From NCBI RefSeq assembly GCF_000717475.1, contig NZ_JPIK01000020.1, forward strand, positions 1 through 64,000: a stretch of 64,000 nucleotides of DNA. Direction: 5' to 3'. Both the position numbers and the translations under genes were made by a program. Of the stretch, positions 53,392 to 63,152 are shown one piece after another; positions within the stretch are counted from its first letter, which is position 1; the number at the start of each line of letters is the position of its first letter. The notes under the pieces are model-generated. The model was given only the letters and a program-made list of their open reading frames with translations, was not told where the DNA came from and did no database searches. Origin of the DNA: Desulfonatronum thiodismutans (lineage in GTDB: Bacteria; Desulfobacterota; Desulfovibrionia; Desulfovibrionales; Desulfonatronaceae).

Positions 53392-56031
53392 GTGATCACC
53401 GCTGAATCCATCCGTCAACGCTTTTTGGACTTTTTTTCCCGCAACGGCCATGAGATCGTGGCCAGTTCCTCCTTGGTGCCCCGGGAAGACCCTTCGCTGC
53501 TGTTCACCAACGCGGGCATGGTCCAGTTCAAGAAGGCCTTTCTGGGCCAGGAGAAGCGCGATTCCCTTCGGGCGGTCAGTTCCCAAAAATGCCTGCGCGT
53601 GGGCGGCAAGCATAACGACCTGGAAAACGTCGGGCGCACGGCTCGGCACCATACGTTTTTCGAAATGCTCGGCAATTTTTCCTTTGGCGACTACTTCAAG
53701 ACCGAAGCCGTGGACTTTGCCTGGCGGTTTTTGACCGAGGAACTGGGACTGCCCAAGAAACGGCTGTACGTCACGGTGTTCCGAGAGGACGACGAGGCCG
53801 AGGAGATCTGGAAACGGGTGGCGAAGGTGCCCGGAGAGCGGATTTTCCGGCTGGATGAGAAGGACAACTTTTGGTCCATGGGCGACACCGGGCCGTGCGG
53901 TCCGTGTTCCGAAATTCTCATCGACCAGGGCGAGGCCATGTCCTGCGGACCGGACTGCGGCATCGGCAAATGCGACTGCGACCGGTATCTGGAGATCTGG
54001 AATCTGGTTTTCATGCAGTACGAGCGCGACGCCTCCGGGACCATGCACCCTTTGCCCAAGCCGAGCATCGACACCGGCATGGGCCTGGAGCGGATCAGCG
54101 CGGTCTGTCAGGGTGTGTACTCCAACTTCGATTCCGACCTGTTCACCCCGCTGATCGCCCAGATTTCCGAACTGTCCGGAAAGAACTACGGCGCAACGGA
54201 GGATGGGGACACGGCCATGCGCGTGATCGCGGACCATGGCCGGTCCGTGGCCTTCCTGGTGGCCGACGGGATCGTGCCTTCCAATGAAGGGCGCGGCTAT
54301 GTCCTGCGCCGCCTGATTCGCCGGGCCTTCCGCTTCGGGCGGCTGCTGGGTCTGGAGGGACCGTTTCTGCACAAGGTCTGCGACCATGTCTGCGCCATGA
54401 TGGGCGGAACCTTCCCCGAGCTTCTGGAAAACCGGACCTTCATGGGTCGGGTGGTAAGGCAGGAAGAGGAGCGGTTCGGGCAGACCCTGGACAAGGGGCT
54501 GAAGCTGCTGGCCGAGGAACTGGAAGCCCTGACGGGCCGGGGCGAGCGCCGGGTTTGCGGAGAGACCATCTTCAAGCTGTACGACACCTTCGGCTTTCCC
54601 CTGGACATTGTCCACGACGTTGCCGGGAAGCAAGGCTACGACGTGGACGAGGCTGGGTTCCGGGAGTGCATGGCCGAGCAGAAACAGCGGGCCAAAAAGG
54701 CCTGGAAAGGCAGCGGGGAGAACGACCCGACCGTGCTGTTCGGTCACCTGTTGGAAGCCGGCCTGACTACCCGGTTCGTGGGCTACGACGATGTCGCGGC
54801 CCGAAGTCGGATCACGGCCCTGACCGACATTGGCGGCGAGAGCGTGGAGAAGCTGACGGACGGTGCTGAGGGGTGGCTGGTGACCGCGGCGACGCCCTTT
54901 TACGCGGCTTCCGGCGGTCAGGTGGGGGATCATGGCCACGTGCGTTCGGCAAGCGGCATGGCCGAGGTCACGGACGTCGTCAAGCTCGGCCAGGATTTGG
55001 CCGTCCAGCGGATCGCCGTGCGCGAAGGCGAGCTTTATCTGGACCAGGAAGTTGACCTTTTGGTCACTGAAGCGACCCGCCTGGACACCGCCCGACACCA
55101 CACCTGCACCCATTTGCTCCAGGCCGCTCTGCGCAAGGTCCTGGGCGAGCATGTCCGCCAGGCCGGTTCTTTCGTTTCCCCGGAAGTGCTGCGGTTCGAC
55201 TTCACCCATACCATGGCCCTGACCCCCGAGGAATTGCGGGCCGTGGAGGACGAGGTGAACCGGGCCATCCTGGACGACATTCCTCTGGACGTGGTCGTGA
55301 CCACGCCGGAGGAAGCCCAGCAGCGCGGGGCGTTGGCCTTTTTTGGTGAAAAGTACGGCAAGGAGGTCCGGGTGGTCAGCGTGCCCGGAATTTCCACGGA
55401 ACTGTGCGGCGGAACCCATCTGCGCTCCACGGGCCAGGCCGGCAGCTTCGTGATCCTCTCCGAATCCGGGATCGCCGCCGGGGTGCGTCGAATTGAAGCC
55501 TTGGCCGGGACCAAGGCTCTGGAACACTGGCGCGGCCAGTCCGCATTGCTTCGGGAAGCCGCGGGGCTGCTCAAGGCCGTTCCGGCGGACTTGTCCGGAA
55601 AGATTCAGAACCTGTTGGCCCAACACCGGGATTTGGTCAAACAGAAGGAAGCCCTGGAAGGGCAACTACGTTCCGGCCAGGGCGCGGACCTGGCGGCCCA
55701 GGTCGAAGACGTGGCCGGGGTCGCGCTTTTGGCCACGGCCGTGGAAGTCAAGGACGTTAAGGCGATGCGGGAGATAATGGACGATTTGCGCTCCAAGATC
55801 GCTTCCGGGGTGATTGTCCTGACGGCCCAGGCCGACGGCAAGGCCATGCTCATCGTGGCGGTGAGCAAGGACCTGCACTCCCGGTTCACGGCCTCCAGTC
55901 TGGTCAAGGAATTGGCGCCCCTGGTGGGCGGCAGCGGTGGGGGGCGGCCGGACATGGCTCAGGCCGGCGGCAACGATCCTGGTGGCATTCCTCAAGTTTT
56001 AGAACGCGTCCGACACTTGATCGCCGGTTGA
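53392..56031 (+). CDS. alaS: Alanyl-tRNA synthetase
   Basis: An 879-residue class II synthetase. N-terminal catalytic core: [79 protein letters not shown]. Editing domain: [20 protein letters not shown] (HxxxH) and the later [11 protein letters not shown]-terminal oligomerisation domain ends [15 protein letters not shown]. It uses a GTG start with AGGAG eight bases upstream. The recA-alaS order is common in bacteria. Confidence 0.97.
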   Translation: MITAESIRQRFLDFFSRNGHEIVASSSLVPREDPSLLFTNAGMVQFKKAFLGQEKRDSLRAVSSQKCLRVGGKHNDLENVGRTARHHTFFEMLGNFSFGDYFKTEAVDFAWRFLTEELGLPKKRLYVTVFREDDEAEEIWKRVAKVPGERIFRLDEKDNFWSMGDTGPCGPCSEILIDQGEAMSCGPDCGIGKCDCDRYLEIWNLVFMQYERDASGTMHPLPKPSIDTGMGLERISAVCQGVYSNFDSDLFTPLIAQISELSGKNYGATEDGDTAMRVIADHGRSVAFLVADGIVPSNEGRGYVLRRLIRRAFRFGRLLGLEGPFLHKVCDHVCAMMGGTFPELLENRTFMGRVVRQEEERFGQTLDKGLKLLAEELEALTGRGERRVCGETIFKLYDTFGFPLDIVHDVAGKQGYDVDEAGFRECMAEQKQRAKKAWKGSGENDPTVLFGHLLEAGLTTRFVGYDDVAARSRITALTDIGGESVEKLTDGAEGWLVTAATPFYAASGGQVGDHGHVRSASGMAEVTDVVKLGQDLAVQRIAVREGELYLDQEVDLLVTEATRLDTARHHTCTHLLQAALRKVLGEHVRQAGSFVSPEVLRFDFTHTMALTPEELRAVEDEVNRAILDDIPLDVVVTTPEEAQQRGALAFFGEKYGKEVRVVSVPGISTELCGGTHLRSTGQAGSFVILSESGIAAGVRRIEALAGTKALEHWRGQSALLREAAGLLKAVPADLSGKIQNLLAQHRDLVKQKEALEGQLRSGQGADLAAQVEDVAGVALLATAVEVKDVKAMREIMDDLRSKIASGVIVLTAQADGKAMLIVAVSKDLHSRFTASSLVKELAPLVGGSGGGRPDMAQAGGNDPGGIPQVLERVRHLIAG

Positions 56032-56044
56032 TCTGGGCATCTCA

Positions 56045-57451
56045 ATGAGCAACATCCTTTCTGTCCGCGTCACCTCCGGAAATCGCCTGCTTCAGTTCCG
56101 CTCCGAGCCCTATGTGGTCTCTCAGGGCGATCATGTCCTGGTCCAAGTGCAGGGCGAGCTGCATATGGGCAAGGTTGAACGGATTACGCCCCTGGTTGGG
56201 AGCGAAGACGGGCCGGAACGGCTCGCGCCGGAGGATGTCGAGGCCCGCGAGAATTTGAGCGACCAAAATGATGAAGTGGGCGGCGAGGTTGAAGCTGACG
56301 TGGAAAGTGCCTCGGAAGGGGTTTCGGACACTGCTGCCGACAGTATTTTGGGCGGTGCTTCAGATAAGGAAGCCGAATGCGACCGGGTTGCGGGTTCCAC
56401 CGAAAACAGCGGCATGCCGTCCATTTTTCGTCCGGCCACGGAAGAGGATCTGATCCGGGATCGGGAAAACCGGGAATTGGCTCGCAATGCCTTTGCCTAC
56501 TGCCGGGAGTGCATCGGGGAGCGCGGCCTGGACATGAAGCTGGTGGACGTGGAAGTGCTGTTCGACGGCAGCAAGATGGTCTTCTACTTCACAGCGCCCA
56601 ACCGGATCGATTTTCGGGAACTGGTCAAAGACTTGGTCCGCTCCTATCGCACCCGGATCGAATTGCGCCAGATCGGGGCTCGCCATGAAACCCAGATGCT
56701 CGGCGGCCTGGGCAATTGCGGACAGTTGGTCTGCTGTCAGCGCTTTTTGCGGCAGTTCGCCCCCTCGACCATCAAAATGGCCAAGGAACAGAATTTGTTC
56801 CTGAATCCGGCCAAGATTTCCGGGGTTTGCAACCGCCTGTTGTGCTGTCTGAGCTACGAGCAGCCCAATTACGACGAATTTTTGAATCAATGTCCGAAGG
56901 TGGGCAAACGCTTCCCTACCTCCTTGGGAACGGCCAAGGTGATCCGGGCCAATTATTTCCGCCGTACCGTGTCTGTTTTCATGGAGCCCGGTGGAGAAAG
57001 GGAAGTGGATCTGGAGGAATGGAAACGTCTCATTTCCCCGCCCAGGGAGAGAGGGGAGCCGGAGCGCCGCGAGTCTGGGCCTCGGACCGAGAGGCCGGAA
57101 GGGGCCGGCGTTGAACCGCCGCGAGTGGTGTCCCGGCCCGTTGCGGCTTCTGAACCCGTAACGGCGGATGCCACCGCTCACCAGGTCGAAGCTCCCCAGG
57201 CGAGTCCGGAAGTGAACCGTCCATCCCCTGGGCCGTCCCGAAAAAAGAACAAACGCTCCGGGCGCAAGGGAAAGTCTCGACCGGATGCGTCGCGGCCTTC
57301 CGATTCAAAGCCCGCAAAAAAAGAGCCTGCCGTGGCTGATTCTCCCAAGGGCGAGACCATCCCCGCCACGCCGGGCAAGTCCAAACGCCGTTCACGCTCG
57401 TCGCGACGCAAGCCCAAGAAACAATCCGGTCCCCCCAAGGAGCAGAGCTGA
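56045..57451 (+). CDS. RicT/YaaT-type PSP1-domain protein
   Basis: A 468-residue protein. A short N-terminal PSP1-type strand region (ILSVRVTSGNRLLQFRSEPYVVSQGDHVLVQ) is followed by an acidic insert (residues ~60-120) that splits the fold, then FRPATEEDLIRDRENRELARNAFAYCRECIGERGLDMKLVDVEVLFDGSKMVFYF and the cysteine-rich hallmark GGLGNCGQLVCCQRFLRQFAPSTIKMAKEQ...GVCNRLLCCLSYE. The last ~110 residues are basic and low complexity (KKNKRSGRKGKSRPD). In Bacillus, RicT acts with Fe-S partners in RNA maturation with RNase Y; the role in deltaproteobacteria is not established. It begins 13 bases after alaS. Confidence 0.85.
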   Translation: MSNILSVRVTSGNRLLQFRSEPYVVSQGDHVLVQVQGELHMGKVERITPLVGSEDGPERLAPEDVEARENLSDQNDEVGGEVEADVESASEGVSDTAADSILGGASDKEAECDRVAGSTENSGMPSIFRPATEEDLIRDRENRELARNAFAYCRECIGERGLDMKLVDVEVLFDGSKMVFYFTAPNRIDFRELVKDLVRSYRTRIELRQIGARHETQMLGGLGNCGQLVCCQRFLRQFAPSTIKMAKEQNLFLNPAKISGVCNRLLCCLSYEQPNYDEFLNQCPKVGKRFPTSLGTAKVIRANYFRRTVSVFMEPGGEREVDLEEWKRLISPPRERGEPERRESGPRTERPEGAGVEPPRVVSRPVAASEPVTADATAHQVEAPQASPEVNRPSPGPSRKKNKRSGRKGKSRPDASRPSDSKPAKKEPAVADSPKGETIPATPGKSKRRSRSSRRKPKKQSGPPKEQS

Positions 57452-57560
57452 GGCCGCCGCATCAACCGCGAGAAAGTTTCGCGTCCTTGGAGACGCTCCT
57501 GGCTTCTGATTCCTGGCTCCTGAATACTGACTCCTGACATCCGCCTTCGGAGGTATCCCC

Positions 57561-59537
57561 TTGCAACCCTTTTTTCTTTCAACGCCCATTTATTACGTCA
57601 ACGCCAAGCCCCATCTGGGGCACGCCTATACCACGGCCGTGGCCGACTCCATGATCCGCTTCCAGAAATTAATGGGACGCAGGACGTTTTTTCTGACCGG
57701 CACGGACGAGCACGGGGATAAGATCGTCCGGGCCGCGGAGGCACGGGGTGTGTCCCCCCGGGAGTACGTGGACACGGTCAGTGCCCAGTTTCAAGGTCTG
57801 TGGGACGCTTTGGGCTACGGCTACGACGATTTCATCCGGACCACCCAGCCCCGGCATGTTGAGCGGGTGCAGCGTTTTTTGCAGCGCATTTACGACCAGG
57901 GAGACATTTATCACGGTGAATATGGCGGGCATTATTGCTTCGGCTGCGAACGATTCTATACGGAGAAGGAACTGCGTGATGGGCTTTGTCCGGATCACCT
58001 CACCGCGCCGGAATACATTCAGGAAAAGAATTATTTCTTTCGGATGTCCAAGTACCTCGGACCGCTACGCGAACATATCGAAGCCAATCCGGACTTCATC
58101 CGGCCGGAACGCTACCGCAACGAAGTCCTGGGGCTGCTTCGGGAGGATCTGGGCGACCTGTGCATCTCCCGGCCCAAGAGTCGCCTGTCCTGGGGCATCG
58201 AGCTGCCCTTTGACCCGGAATACGTGACCTACGTCTGGTTCGACGCCCTGCTGAACTACATTACGGCGCTGGAATGGCCGGACGGGGAGCGATTCGCCGC
58301 TTTTTGGCCCCAGGCCCAGCATTTGGTGGCCAAGGACATCCTCAAGCCCCATGCCGTGTTCTGGCCCTGCATGCTGCTGTCCGCGGGCCTGCCGCTGTAT
58401 CGTCATTTGAACGTTCACGGCTACTGGCTGGTCCAGGACACCAAGATGAGCAAGAGCCTGGGCAACGTGGTGGAACCGTTGGATTTCGCGGAAAAGTACG
58501 GACGCGGTCCGTTTCGCTATTTCCTGCTCCGGGAGATGCAGTTCGGCCAGGACGCCAATGTTTCGGAAGATGCGTTGCGCACGCGCTTCAACGCGGACCT
58601 GGCCAACGACCTGGGCAATCTGTTCAGCCGGGTCCTGAGCATGACCCACAAATACTTTCAGGGCCGGATTCCCGCGCCCGGAAAGATCCGCCCGGAAGAG
58701 GAGGATCTGCACGTTTTGGCCTCGGAATGCCTGGAGAATTTCCAGGCCCAGTTTCACCGCTTCCAGTTTTCCACGGGGCTGGAGTCCCTGTGGGTCCTGG
58801 TCCGGGCGTTGAACAAGTACGTGGACGCCTCCCAGCCCTGGGCCCTGTTTAAGCAGGAGCAGACCGACCTGTTGGGCACGGTGATGTATACCCTGCTGGA
58901 AGGCATGCGCAAGGTTGCCGTGCATTTGTGGCCGGTGATGCCTGAGGAAAGCGAGGCCATGCTGGCCCAGCTCGGCCAGCATGTGGACGCGGAACGCTGG
59001 CCGCACCTGGCCGACGAGACCTTGCGGTGGGGCGGTCTGGAACCAGGAACCGAAGTGGCCGCGTCCTCCAGCCTTTTTCCCCGCCTGGAAACATCGAAGG
59101 CCGAGAAGTCTGAAGACAAGCAGGCCAAGCCCGCTCCACGGGGCCAAGCAGAAAAAATGGATCGCGGGAAGAAGGAAGCGAAAACAGATCAGCAGCAAGG
59201 CGACGCAGGTGAACTGCTGGAATTCGCCGATTTTCAGCGTCTGGATCTGCGGGTGGGCACGGTGGTCTCGGCCGAACCGGTGCAGGGGGCGGACAAGCTG
59301 CTCCATTTGTACGTGGATATCGGGGAAGACGAGCCGCGGAGCATCGTGGCCGGTATCGCCCAGCACTGGTCCCCGGACAACCTTGTCGGCCGTCAGGTCG
59401 TGGTGGTGGCCAACCTCAAACCCCGCAAACTGCGGGGTGCCCTGTCCCAGGGCATGGTCCTGGCCGTCCACGCCCCCGAGGGGCTGCGCCTGCTGGCCCC
59501 ATCGGACGCCGTACCGCCGGGCAGCAAGGTTTCGTAG
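57561..59537 (+). CDS. metG: Methionyl-tRNA synthetase with C-terminal tRNA-binding domain
   Basis: A 658-residue class I synthetase. HIGH-type motif: PIYYVNAKPHLGHAYTT; zinc knuckle HYCFGCERFYTEKELRDGLCPDH; KMSKS motif in DTKMSKSLGNVV; anticodon-binding helices follow; after a Lys/Glu-rich linker a C-terminal EMAP/Trbp-type domain starts FQRLDLRVGTVVSAEPVQGADKLL. The start is TTG at 57561 with GGAGG seven bases upstream; no ATG fits better. It is 109 bases after ricT; that gap holds CTCCTGGCT-like words. Confidence 0.95.
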   Translation: MQPFFLSTPIYYVNAKPHLGHAYTTAVADSMIRFQKLMGRRTFFLTGTDEHGDKIVRAAEARGVSPREYVDTVSAQFQGLWDALGYGYDDFIRTTQPRHVERVQRFLQRIYDQGDIYHGEYGGHYCFGCERFYTEKELRDGLCPDHLTAPEYIQEKNYFFRMSKYLGPLREHIEANPDFIRPERYRNEVLGLLREDLGDLCISRPKSRLSWGIELPFDPEYVTYVWFDALLNYITALEWPDGERFAAFWPQAQHLVAKDILKPHAVFWPCMLLSAGLPLYRHLNVHGYWLVQDTKMSKSLGNVVEPLDFAEKYGRGPFRYFLLREMQFGQDANVSEDALRTRFNADLANDLGNLFSRVLSMTHKYFQGRIPAPGKIRPEEEDLHVLASECLENFQAQFHRFQFSTGLESLWVLVRALNKYVDASQPWALFKQEQTDLLGTVMYTLLEGMRKVAVHLWPVMPEESEAMLAQLGQHVDAERWPHLADETLRWGGLEPGTEVAASSSLFPRLETSKAEKSEDKQAKPAPRGQAEKMDRGKKEAKTDQQQGDAGELLEFADFQRLDLRVGTVVSAEPVQGADKLLHLYVDIGEDEPRSIVAGIAQHWSPDNLVGRQVVVVANLKPRKLRGALSQGMVLAVHAPEGLRLLAPSDAVPPGSKVS

Positions 59538-59604
59538 GCTGTTGGTTTCCGAGAACTGATCAGAAGAAAGACCGCAATTGCTCAATAAGCCCGAGCAGCT
59601 TCGT

Positions 59605-59686
59605 CTGGACCCCGGCCTGCGCCGGGGTGACTTTACGAGGAGGCTCTACCTGCATTCAGTCATTCCGGCGAAGGCCGGAATCCAGG
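59605..59686. repeat. Pair of inverted REP-like palindromes
   Basis: CTGGACCCCGGC...GCCGGGGTGAC (59605-59631) and GTCATTCCGGCG...GCCGGAATCCAG (59659-59685) are each imperfect palindromes and are inverted copies of one another. This arrangement is that of BIME/REP units common in intergenic DNA. Confidence 0.75.
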
Positions 59687-59748
59687 TCTTTTTGGCTTTT
59701 CGATTGTCCAGGCACATTGTCCGATTACGAAAGACGTCATCACGCGAA

Positions 59749-59772
59749 GGGTATCCGGAATTCCGGATGCCC
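59749..59772. repeat. Perfect 16-bp palindrome before the exonuclease gene end
   Basis: ATCCGGAATTCCGGAT is a perfect palindrome, flanked by GGGT and GCCC that extend the pairing with one mismatch. It is two bases past the end of the minus-strand exonuclease gene. Confidence 0.55.
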
Positions 59773-59774
59773 TG

Positions 59775-60623
59775 TTAACGCATTTTCGGCAGAAACCGCA
59801 GGCCGAAGCGTTTGCGGATGCGGTGGATGATTTCCGGGCAGGCCTGGTGAGGGTTTTCGGGGATTTCCGGGCGAGGCGGCGAGGCGGTGAAAAACGGGGT
59901 TTCCCGGAGCTTGGCCTCGTAGGCGTGGGCCAGCAGGACCGGCATGGAGAGCACGTCCGCCGCGTTATAGGCCAGCAGGGTTTCCAGTGCCCGTTCATCG
60001 CCGGTGGCTTGGTATTCGTCCCAAAGCAGCACGGCAAAGTATCCGTCCAGTCCCTCCAGATCGTTCCGATCCAAGCCCATCTGTTTTTCGCAGGATTTCA
60101 GCCCGCCTTTCATTCCCAGGGAGCGCAACACGAAACGCAGGTCTACGTGAGCCTCGGGCAGCGGAGTCCGGAGTTCGCGCTGGATGATCGGGGCGTCGAA
60201 GCAGCGGCCGTTGAAGGTCACCAGCAGGGAGTATTCCCGGATATCGTCGCAAAACGCTTCCAGGTTACGGCCGTGGACGTAGGTTAGCAGGCGTTTGCCG
60301 TCGAACAGGGCGATGGTGGTGATGTGCACCTGCCCCGGTCCGCTGGTGGTCTCGATGTCCACGAAGGCCGCGCGGTCTTTGAAATGCGAGCACAGCCGCC
60401 AGGTTTCATTCCGTGGCAGACGTTGGGCAAACCAGTCCGATTCCCCGTTGCCCAGCCGGTCCTCTGATTCCGCCAAGGTCTCCAACGCGACCTTGGAGAA
60501 CAGTTTCGGATGTCGTCCGCCATTGGTCCGGGCTTCTTCCCAGGACGGGATGCCGGCATCCCATATTTTTCGTTCCGTGACATTGCCGATGCGGGGGAGG
60601 TGGCAGAAGGTGTTGGTAAGCAT
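59775..60623 (-). CDS. RNase H-like DEDD exonuclease-family protein (YprB type)
   Basis: A 282-residue protein of the RNase H-like fold (RNase_H_2 family). Catalytic acidic residues are visible in AAFVDIETTSG (Asp, Glu), VTFNGRCFDAPII (Asp) and AYNAADVLSMPVL (Asp). The N-terminal ~75 residues (FCHLPRIGNVTERKIWDAGIPSWEEA) form the usual helical lead-in. Such proteins resemble 3'-5' exonucleases and the YprB protein of Bacillus; activity is unproven. It is convergent with metG. Confidence 0.82.
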   Translation of the reverse strand: MLTNTFCHLPRIGNVTERKIWDAGIPSWEEARTNGGRHPKLFSKVALETLAESEDRLGNGESDWFAQRLPRNETWRLCSHFKDRAAFVDIETTSGPGQVHITTIALFDGKRLLTYVHGRNLEAFCDDIREYSLLVTFNGRCFDAPIIQRELRTPLPEAHVDLRFVLRSLGMKGGLKSCEKQMGLDRNDLEGLDGYFAVLLWDEYQATGDERALETLLAYNAADVLSMPVLLAHAYEAKLRETPFFTASPPRPEIPENPHQACPEIIHRIRKRFGLRFLPKMR

Positions 60624-60662
60624 ACGGGCCTTTGCGTTGCCGTGAGGGGGGAGGGGGAGAGC

Positions 60663-60706
60663 AAAGCAAGGCCGTCATTCCACGCGCGAATGACGGCCTT
60701 GCTTTT
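60663..60706. terminator. Hairpin between htpX and the exonuclease gene
   Basis: AAAGCAAGGCCGTCATTC and GAATGACGGCCTTGCTTT form an 18-bp perfect stem around CACGCGC. The T-tracts are short on both strands. It lies 34 bases past the htpX stop and just before the exonuclease gene on the same strand. Confidence 0.75.
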
Positions 60707-60739
60707 GAGTAGGTTTCTGCCAGGCTTTCGTGACAGGGT

Positions 60740-61630
60740 TTACTGGAAGCTCGATTTTTTCAGAGCGGCGATGCGATCATCCAGCGGCGGGTGGGTCATG
60801 AACAGCAGCTTCAAGCCGTGGCCTTCGGGCTTGCCGTTGATGCCGAAGGCGGACATCTGCTCAGGAAGCGGTTCCTGAGCACCCCGTTTCAGCTTTTCCA
60901 GGGCCGCGATCATTTTTTCCCGTCCGGCCAGCTTGGCCCCGCCTGCATCGGCCCGGTATTCCCGCTCACGGCTGAAATAGAGCACCACGACGCTGGCCAG
61001 GATGCCGAAAACAATCTGGGCCACGATGCTGGTAATGAAAAAGCCCAGCCCCAGGCCTTCCTCGTTCTTGAGGATCACCCGGTCCACGAAGTAGCCCACC
61101 ACACGGGAGATGAAGATGACGAAGGTGTTCACCACGCCCTGAATCAGGGTCAGGGTGACCATGTCTCCGTTGGCCACGTGGCTGACTTCGTGGGCCAGAA
61201 CCGCCTCCACCTCGTCCTGGGTCATGGAACGCATCAGGCCGGTGCTCACGGCCACCAGGGCGTTGTTCTTGCTCATGCCCGTGGCAAAGGCATTGGGGGC
61301 GTCGGAGTCGTAAACGGCCACTTCGGGCATGCCGATTCCGGCACGAGCCGCCTGATTTTTCACGGTTTCCACGAGCCAGGCCTCGGCCTGGTTGCGCGGC
61401 GAGGTGATGACCTTGGCCCCGGTCAGGCGTTTGGCCATCCATTTGGATATGGCCAGGGAGATGAACGAACCTCCGAAGCCGAAAACAGCGGCAAAGACCA
61501 GCAAGCTTCCATAGTCCAGACCCCTGCCCGTTTCATCAAGAATACCCGTGAAGCCGAGCAGGGAAAGGACGATGCTCAAGACCACGAGAATGGCGATGTT
61601 GGTGATTAAAAACAATGCAATCCGTTTCAT
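60740..61630 (-). CDS. htpX: HtpX inner-membrane zinc metalloprotease
   Basis: A 296-residue M48 peptidase for quality control of membrane proteins. Two N-terminal helices ([24 protein letters not shown] and [23 protein letters not shown]) precede the active site [15 protein letters not shown], with His147, Glu148 and His151. Two further helices follow, then the third zinc ligand in [17 protein letters not shown]. The C-terminus [13 protein letters not shown] is typical. AGGAGG lies before the ATG at 61630. A promoter with an overlapping inverted repeat is at 61701-61735. Confidence 0.95.
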   Translation of the reverse strand: MKRIALFLITNIAILVVLSIVLSLLGFTGILDETGRGLDYGSLLVFAAVFGFGGSFISLAISKWMAKRLTGAKVITSPRNQAEAWLVETVKNQAARAGIGMPEVAVYDSDAPNAFATGMSKNNALVAVSTGLMRSMTQDEVEAVLAHEVSHVANGDMVTLTLIQGVVNTFVIFISRVVGYFVDRVILKNEEGLGLGFFITSIVAQIVFGILASVVVLYFSREREYRADAGGAKLAGREKMIAALEKLKRGAQEPLPEQMSAFGINGKPEGHGLKLLFMTHPPLDDRIAALKKSSFQ

Positions 61631-61700
61631 TTTCCGATAAACCTCCTGTGTGAAGAAGATATGTGTTTCAAGCCGAGGCTGCCGTATGCCTTAATCAATA

Positions 61701-61735
61701 TCTATAATCAATCTTGTCCCACGAGGCAAGATTGA
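61701..61735 (-). promoter_or_regulatory. htpX promoter with overlapping 9-bp inverted repeat
   Basis: Minus strand: TTGCCT (61724-61729), 17-base spacer, TATAGA (61701-61706). The dyad TCAATCTTG-N10-CAAGATTGA (61708-61735) covers the -35 box and spacer, as expected for a repressor operator. No CIRCE sequence is present. Confidence 0.65.
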
Positions 61736-61796
61736 CCGGCATGCAATTGTCCGCTGAAATCTCCCGGATCGGTGGTTGAACAAGGATGAGCTGGCA

Positions 61797-63137
61797 ATGG
61801 GGAAGGCTATGGAGATGGTTTCCGGTTTGATTGCGGACAGTGGCAAGGAATCGAATCGCGGCGTCCCGGCGTTTATTCATCGGCCGGACCTGGTTCGCAA
61901 GGTGGCCATCCTGGCCGAGTCGGCCCGCTACGACGTGTCCTGTTCCTCCAGTGGGTCCAAGGCTGTTCGCCAGGGTGCCACCTTGGGTGCTCCGGCCCAT
62001 TCCGGAATCTGTCACAGTTGGGCCGCGGATGGGCGGTGCATTTCCCTGCTCAAGATTCTGTATACCAACGTCTGCGAGTACAATTGCGCGTACTGCGTCA
62101 ATCGCGGGGACAACGACCTGCCCCGGACCACGTTCACGGTCGGCCAACTCGTGGACCTGACCCTGAACTTTTATCGGCGAAATTACATCGAGGGCTTGTT
62201 TTTGAGTTCAGCGGTCTGCCGTAATCCGGACTGGACCATGGAGCGGATGGTCCGGGTGGCCGAAGATCTGCGTCGCGTGCATGGCTTTGGCGGGTACATC
62301 CATCTGAAGGTCATCCCCGGCTCGGCGCCGGAACTGATCCAGCGGGCCGGTCTGGCCGCGGACAGGCTGAGCGTGAACATTGAGCTGCCCTCCGAAGCCT
62401 CCCTGCGCAGCCTGGCGCCTCAAAAGACCCGGGACGGAGTGCTGCTGCCCATGCTCCGGATCAGCGAAATGATCGGCGAAGCAACGCAAGACCGGCGCAG
62501 GCTTCCGGCCCGGACCGCGAACGGCCCGGTGTTCGCCCCGGCCGGGCAAACCACGCAGCTTATCGTGGGAGCCAGTCCGGAACCGGACCGGCAGATTTTG
62601 CGGCTTGCCGAGGCCCTGTACGGACGGTTCGGGCTGAAAAGGGTCTATTATAGCGGCTACGTTCCGGTCAGCCGGGACAACCGCCTGCCGGCTCTGAGCG
62701 GTCCGCCGTTGCTCCGCGAGCACCGTCTGTACCAGGCGGACTGGCTGCTGCGCTACTACGGTTTCCAGAGCGCGGAACTGTTCGACGACCAGCATGAATG
62801 GCTGGACGAGCAGCTCGACCCCAAGGCCGCCTGGGCCCTGCGCCATCCGGACCTGTTTCCCGTGGAGGTCAACCGGGCCCCCCTGGAGCAGCTCCTGCGC
62901 ATCCCCGGCATCGGGGTCCGTTCGGCCCGCAGAATCATCGCGGCCCGCCGCTTCGGCCCCCTGCATCCCGAGGATCTGAAAAAGCTCGGCGTGGTCATGA
63001 AACGAGCCCGCTTCTTCGTCACGGCCGGCGGCAAATTCTGGCAAAGCGAAACCTGGAACCCGGCCCGGGCCGAAACCGTGCTCCGGGGCCTGGAAAAGCG
63101 CGGAGCGCCGAGGATGAAGCAGTTGTCGTTTTGGTAA
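61797..63137 (+). CDS. Radical SAM protein of presumed DNA modification/repair function
   Basis: A radical SAM protein of about 446 residues. The cluster motif is NVCEYNCAYCVNRG (CxxxCxxC). It is followed by FLSSAVCRNPDWTMERM, IHLKVIPGSAPELIQRAG and LSVNIELPSEASL. The C-terminus has a helix-hairpin-helix (EQLLRIPGIGVRSARRIIAARRFG), a DNA-binding element, and ends GAPRMKQLSFW. These features fit the family annotated as putative DNA modification/repair radical SAM protein (TIGR03916), which pairs with the DUF4130 protein that follows 15 bases later. The start is uncertain: TTG 61776, ATG 61797 or ATG 61809 are in frame. Confidence 0.87.
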   Translation: MGKAMEMVSGLIADSGKESNRGVPAFIHRPDLVRKVAILAESARYDVSCSSSGSKAVRQGATLGAPAHSGICHSWAADGRCISLLKILYTNVCEYNCAYCVNRGDNDLPRTTFTVGQLVDLTLNFYRRNYIEGLFLSSAVCRNPDWTMERMVRVAEDLRRVHGFGGYIHLKVIPGSAPELIQRAGLAADRLSVNIELPSEASLRSLAPQKTRDGVLLPMLRISEMIGEATQDRRRLPARTANGPVFAPAGQTTQLIVGASPEPDRQILRLAEALYGRFGLKRVYYSGYVPVSRDNRLPALSGPPLLREHRLYQADWLLRYYGFQSAELFDDQHEWLDEQLDPKAAWALRHPDLFPVEVNRAPLEQLLRIPGIGVRSARRIIAARRFGPLHPEDLKKLGVVMKRARFFVTAGGKFWQSETWNPARAETVLRGLEKRGAPRMKQLSFW

Positions 63138-63152
63138 GAAGGATCGTTTGTA

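Noticed and set aside
53368..55665. Long minus-strand open frame (765 codons) opposite alaS
   Set aside because: AlaS is unmistakable on the plus strand over the same bases; the antisense product is low complexity with no domain.
58065..59585. Minus-strand open frame (506 codons) opposite metG
   Set aside because: It mirrors metG, which has all its class I motifs.
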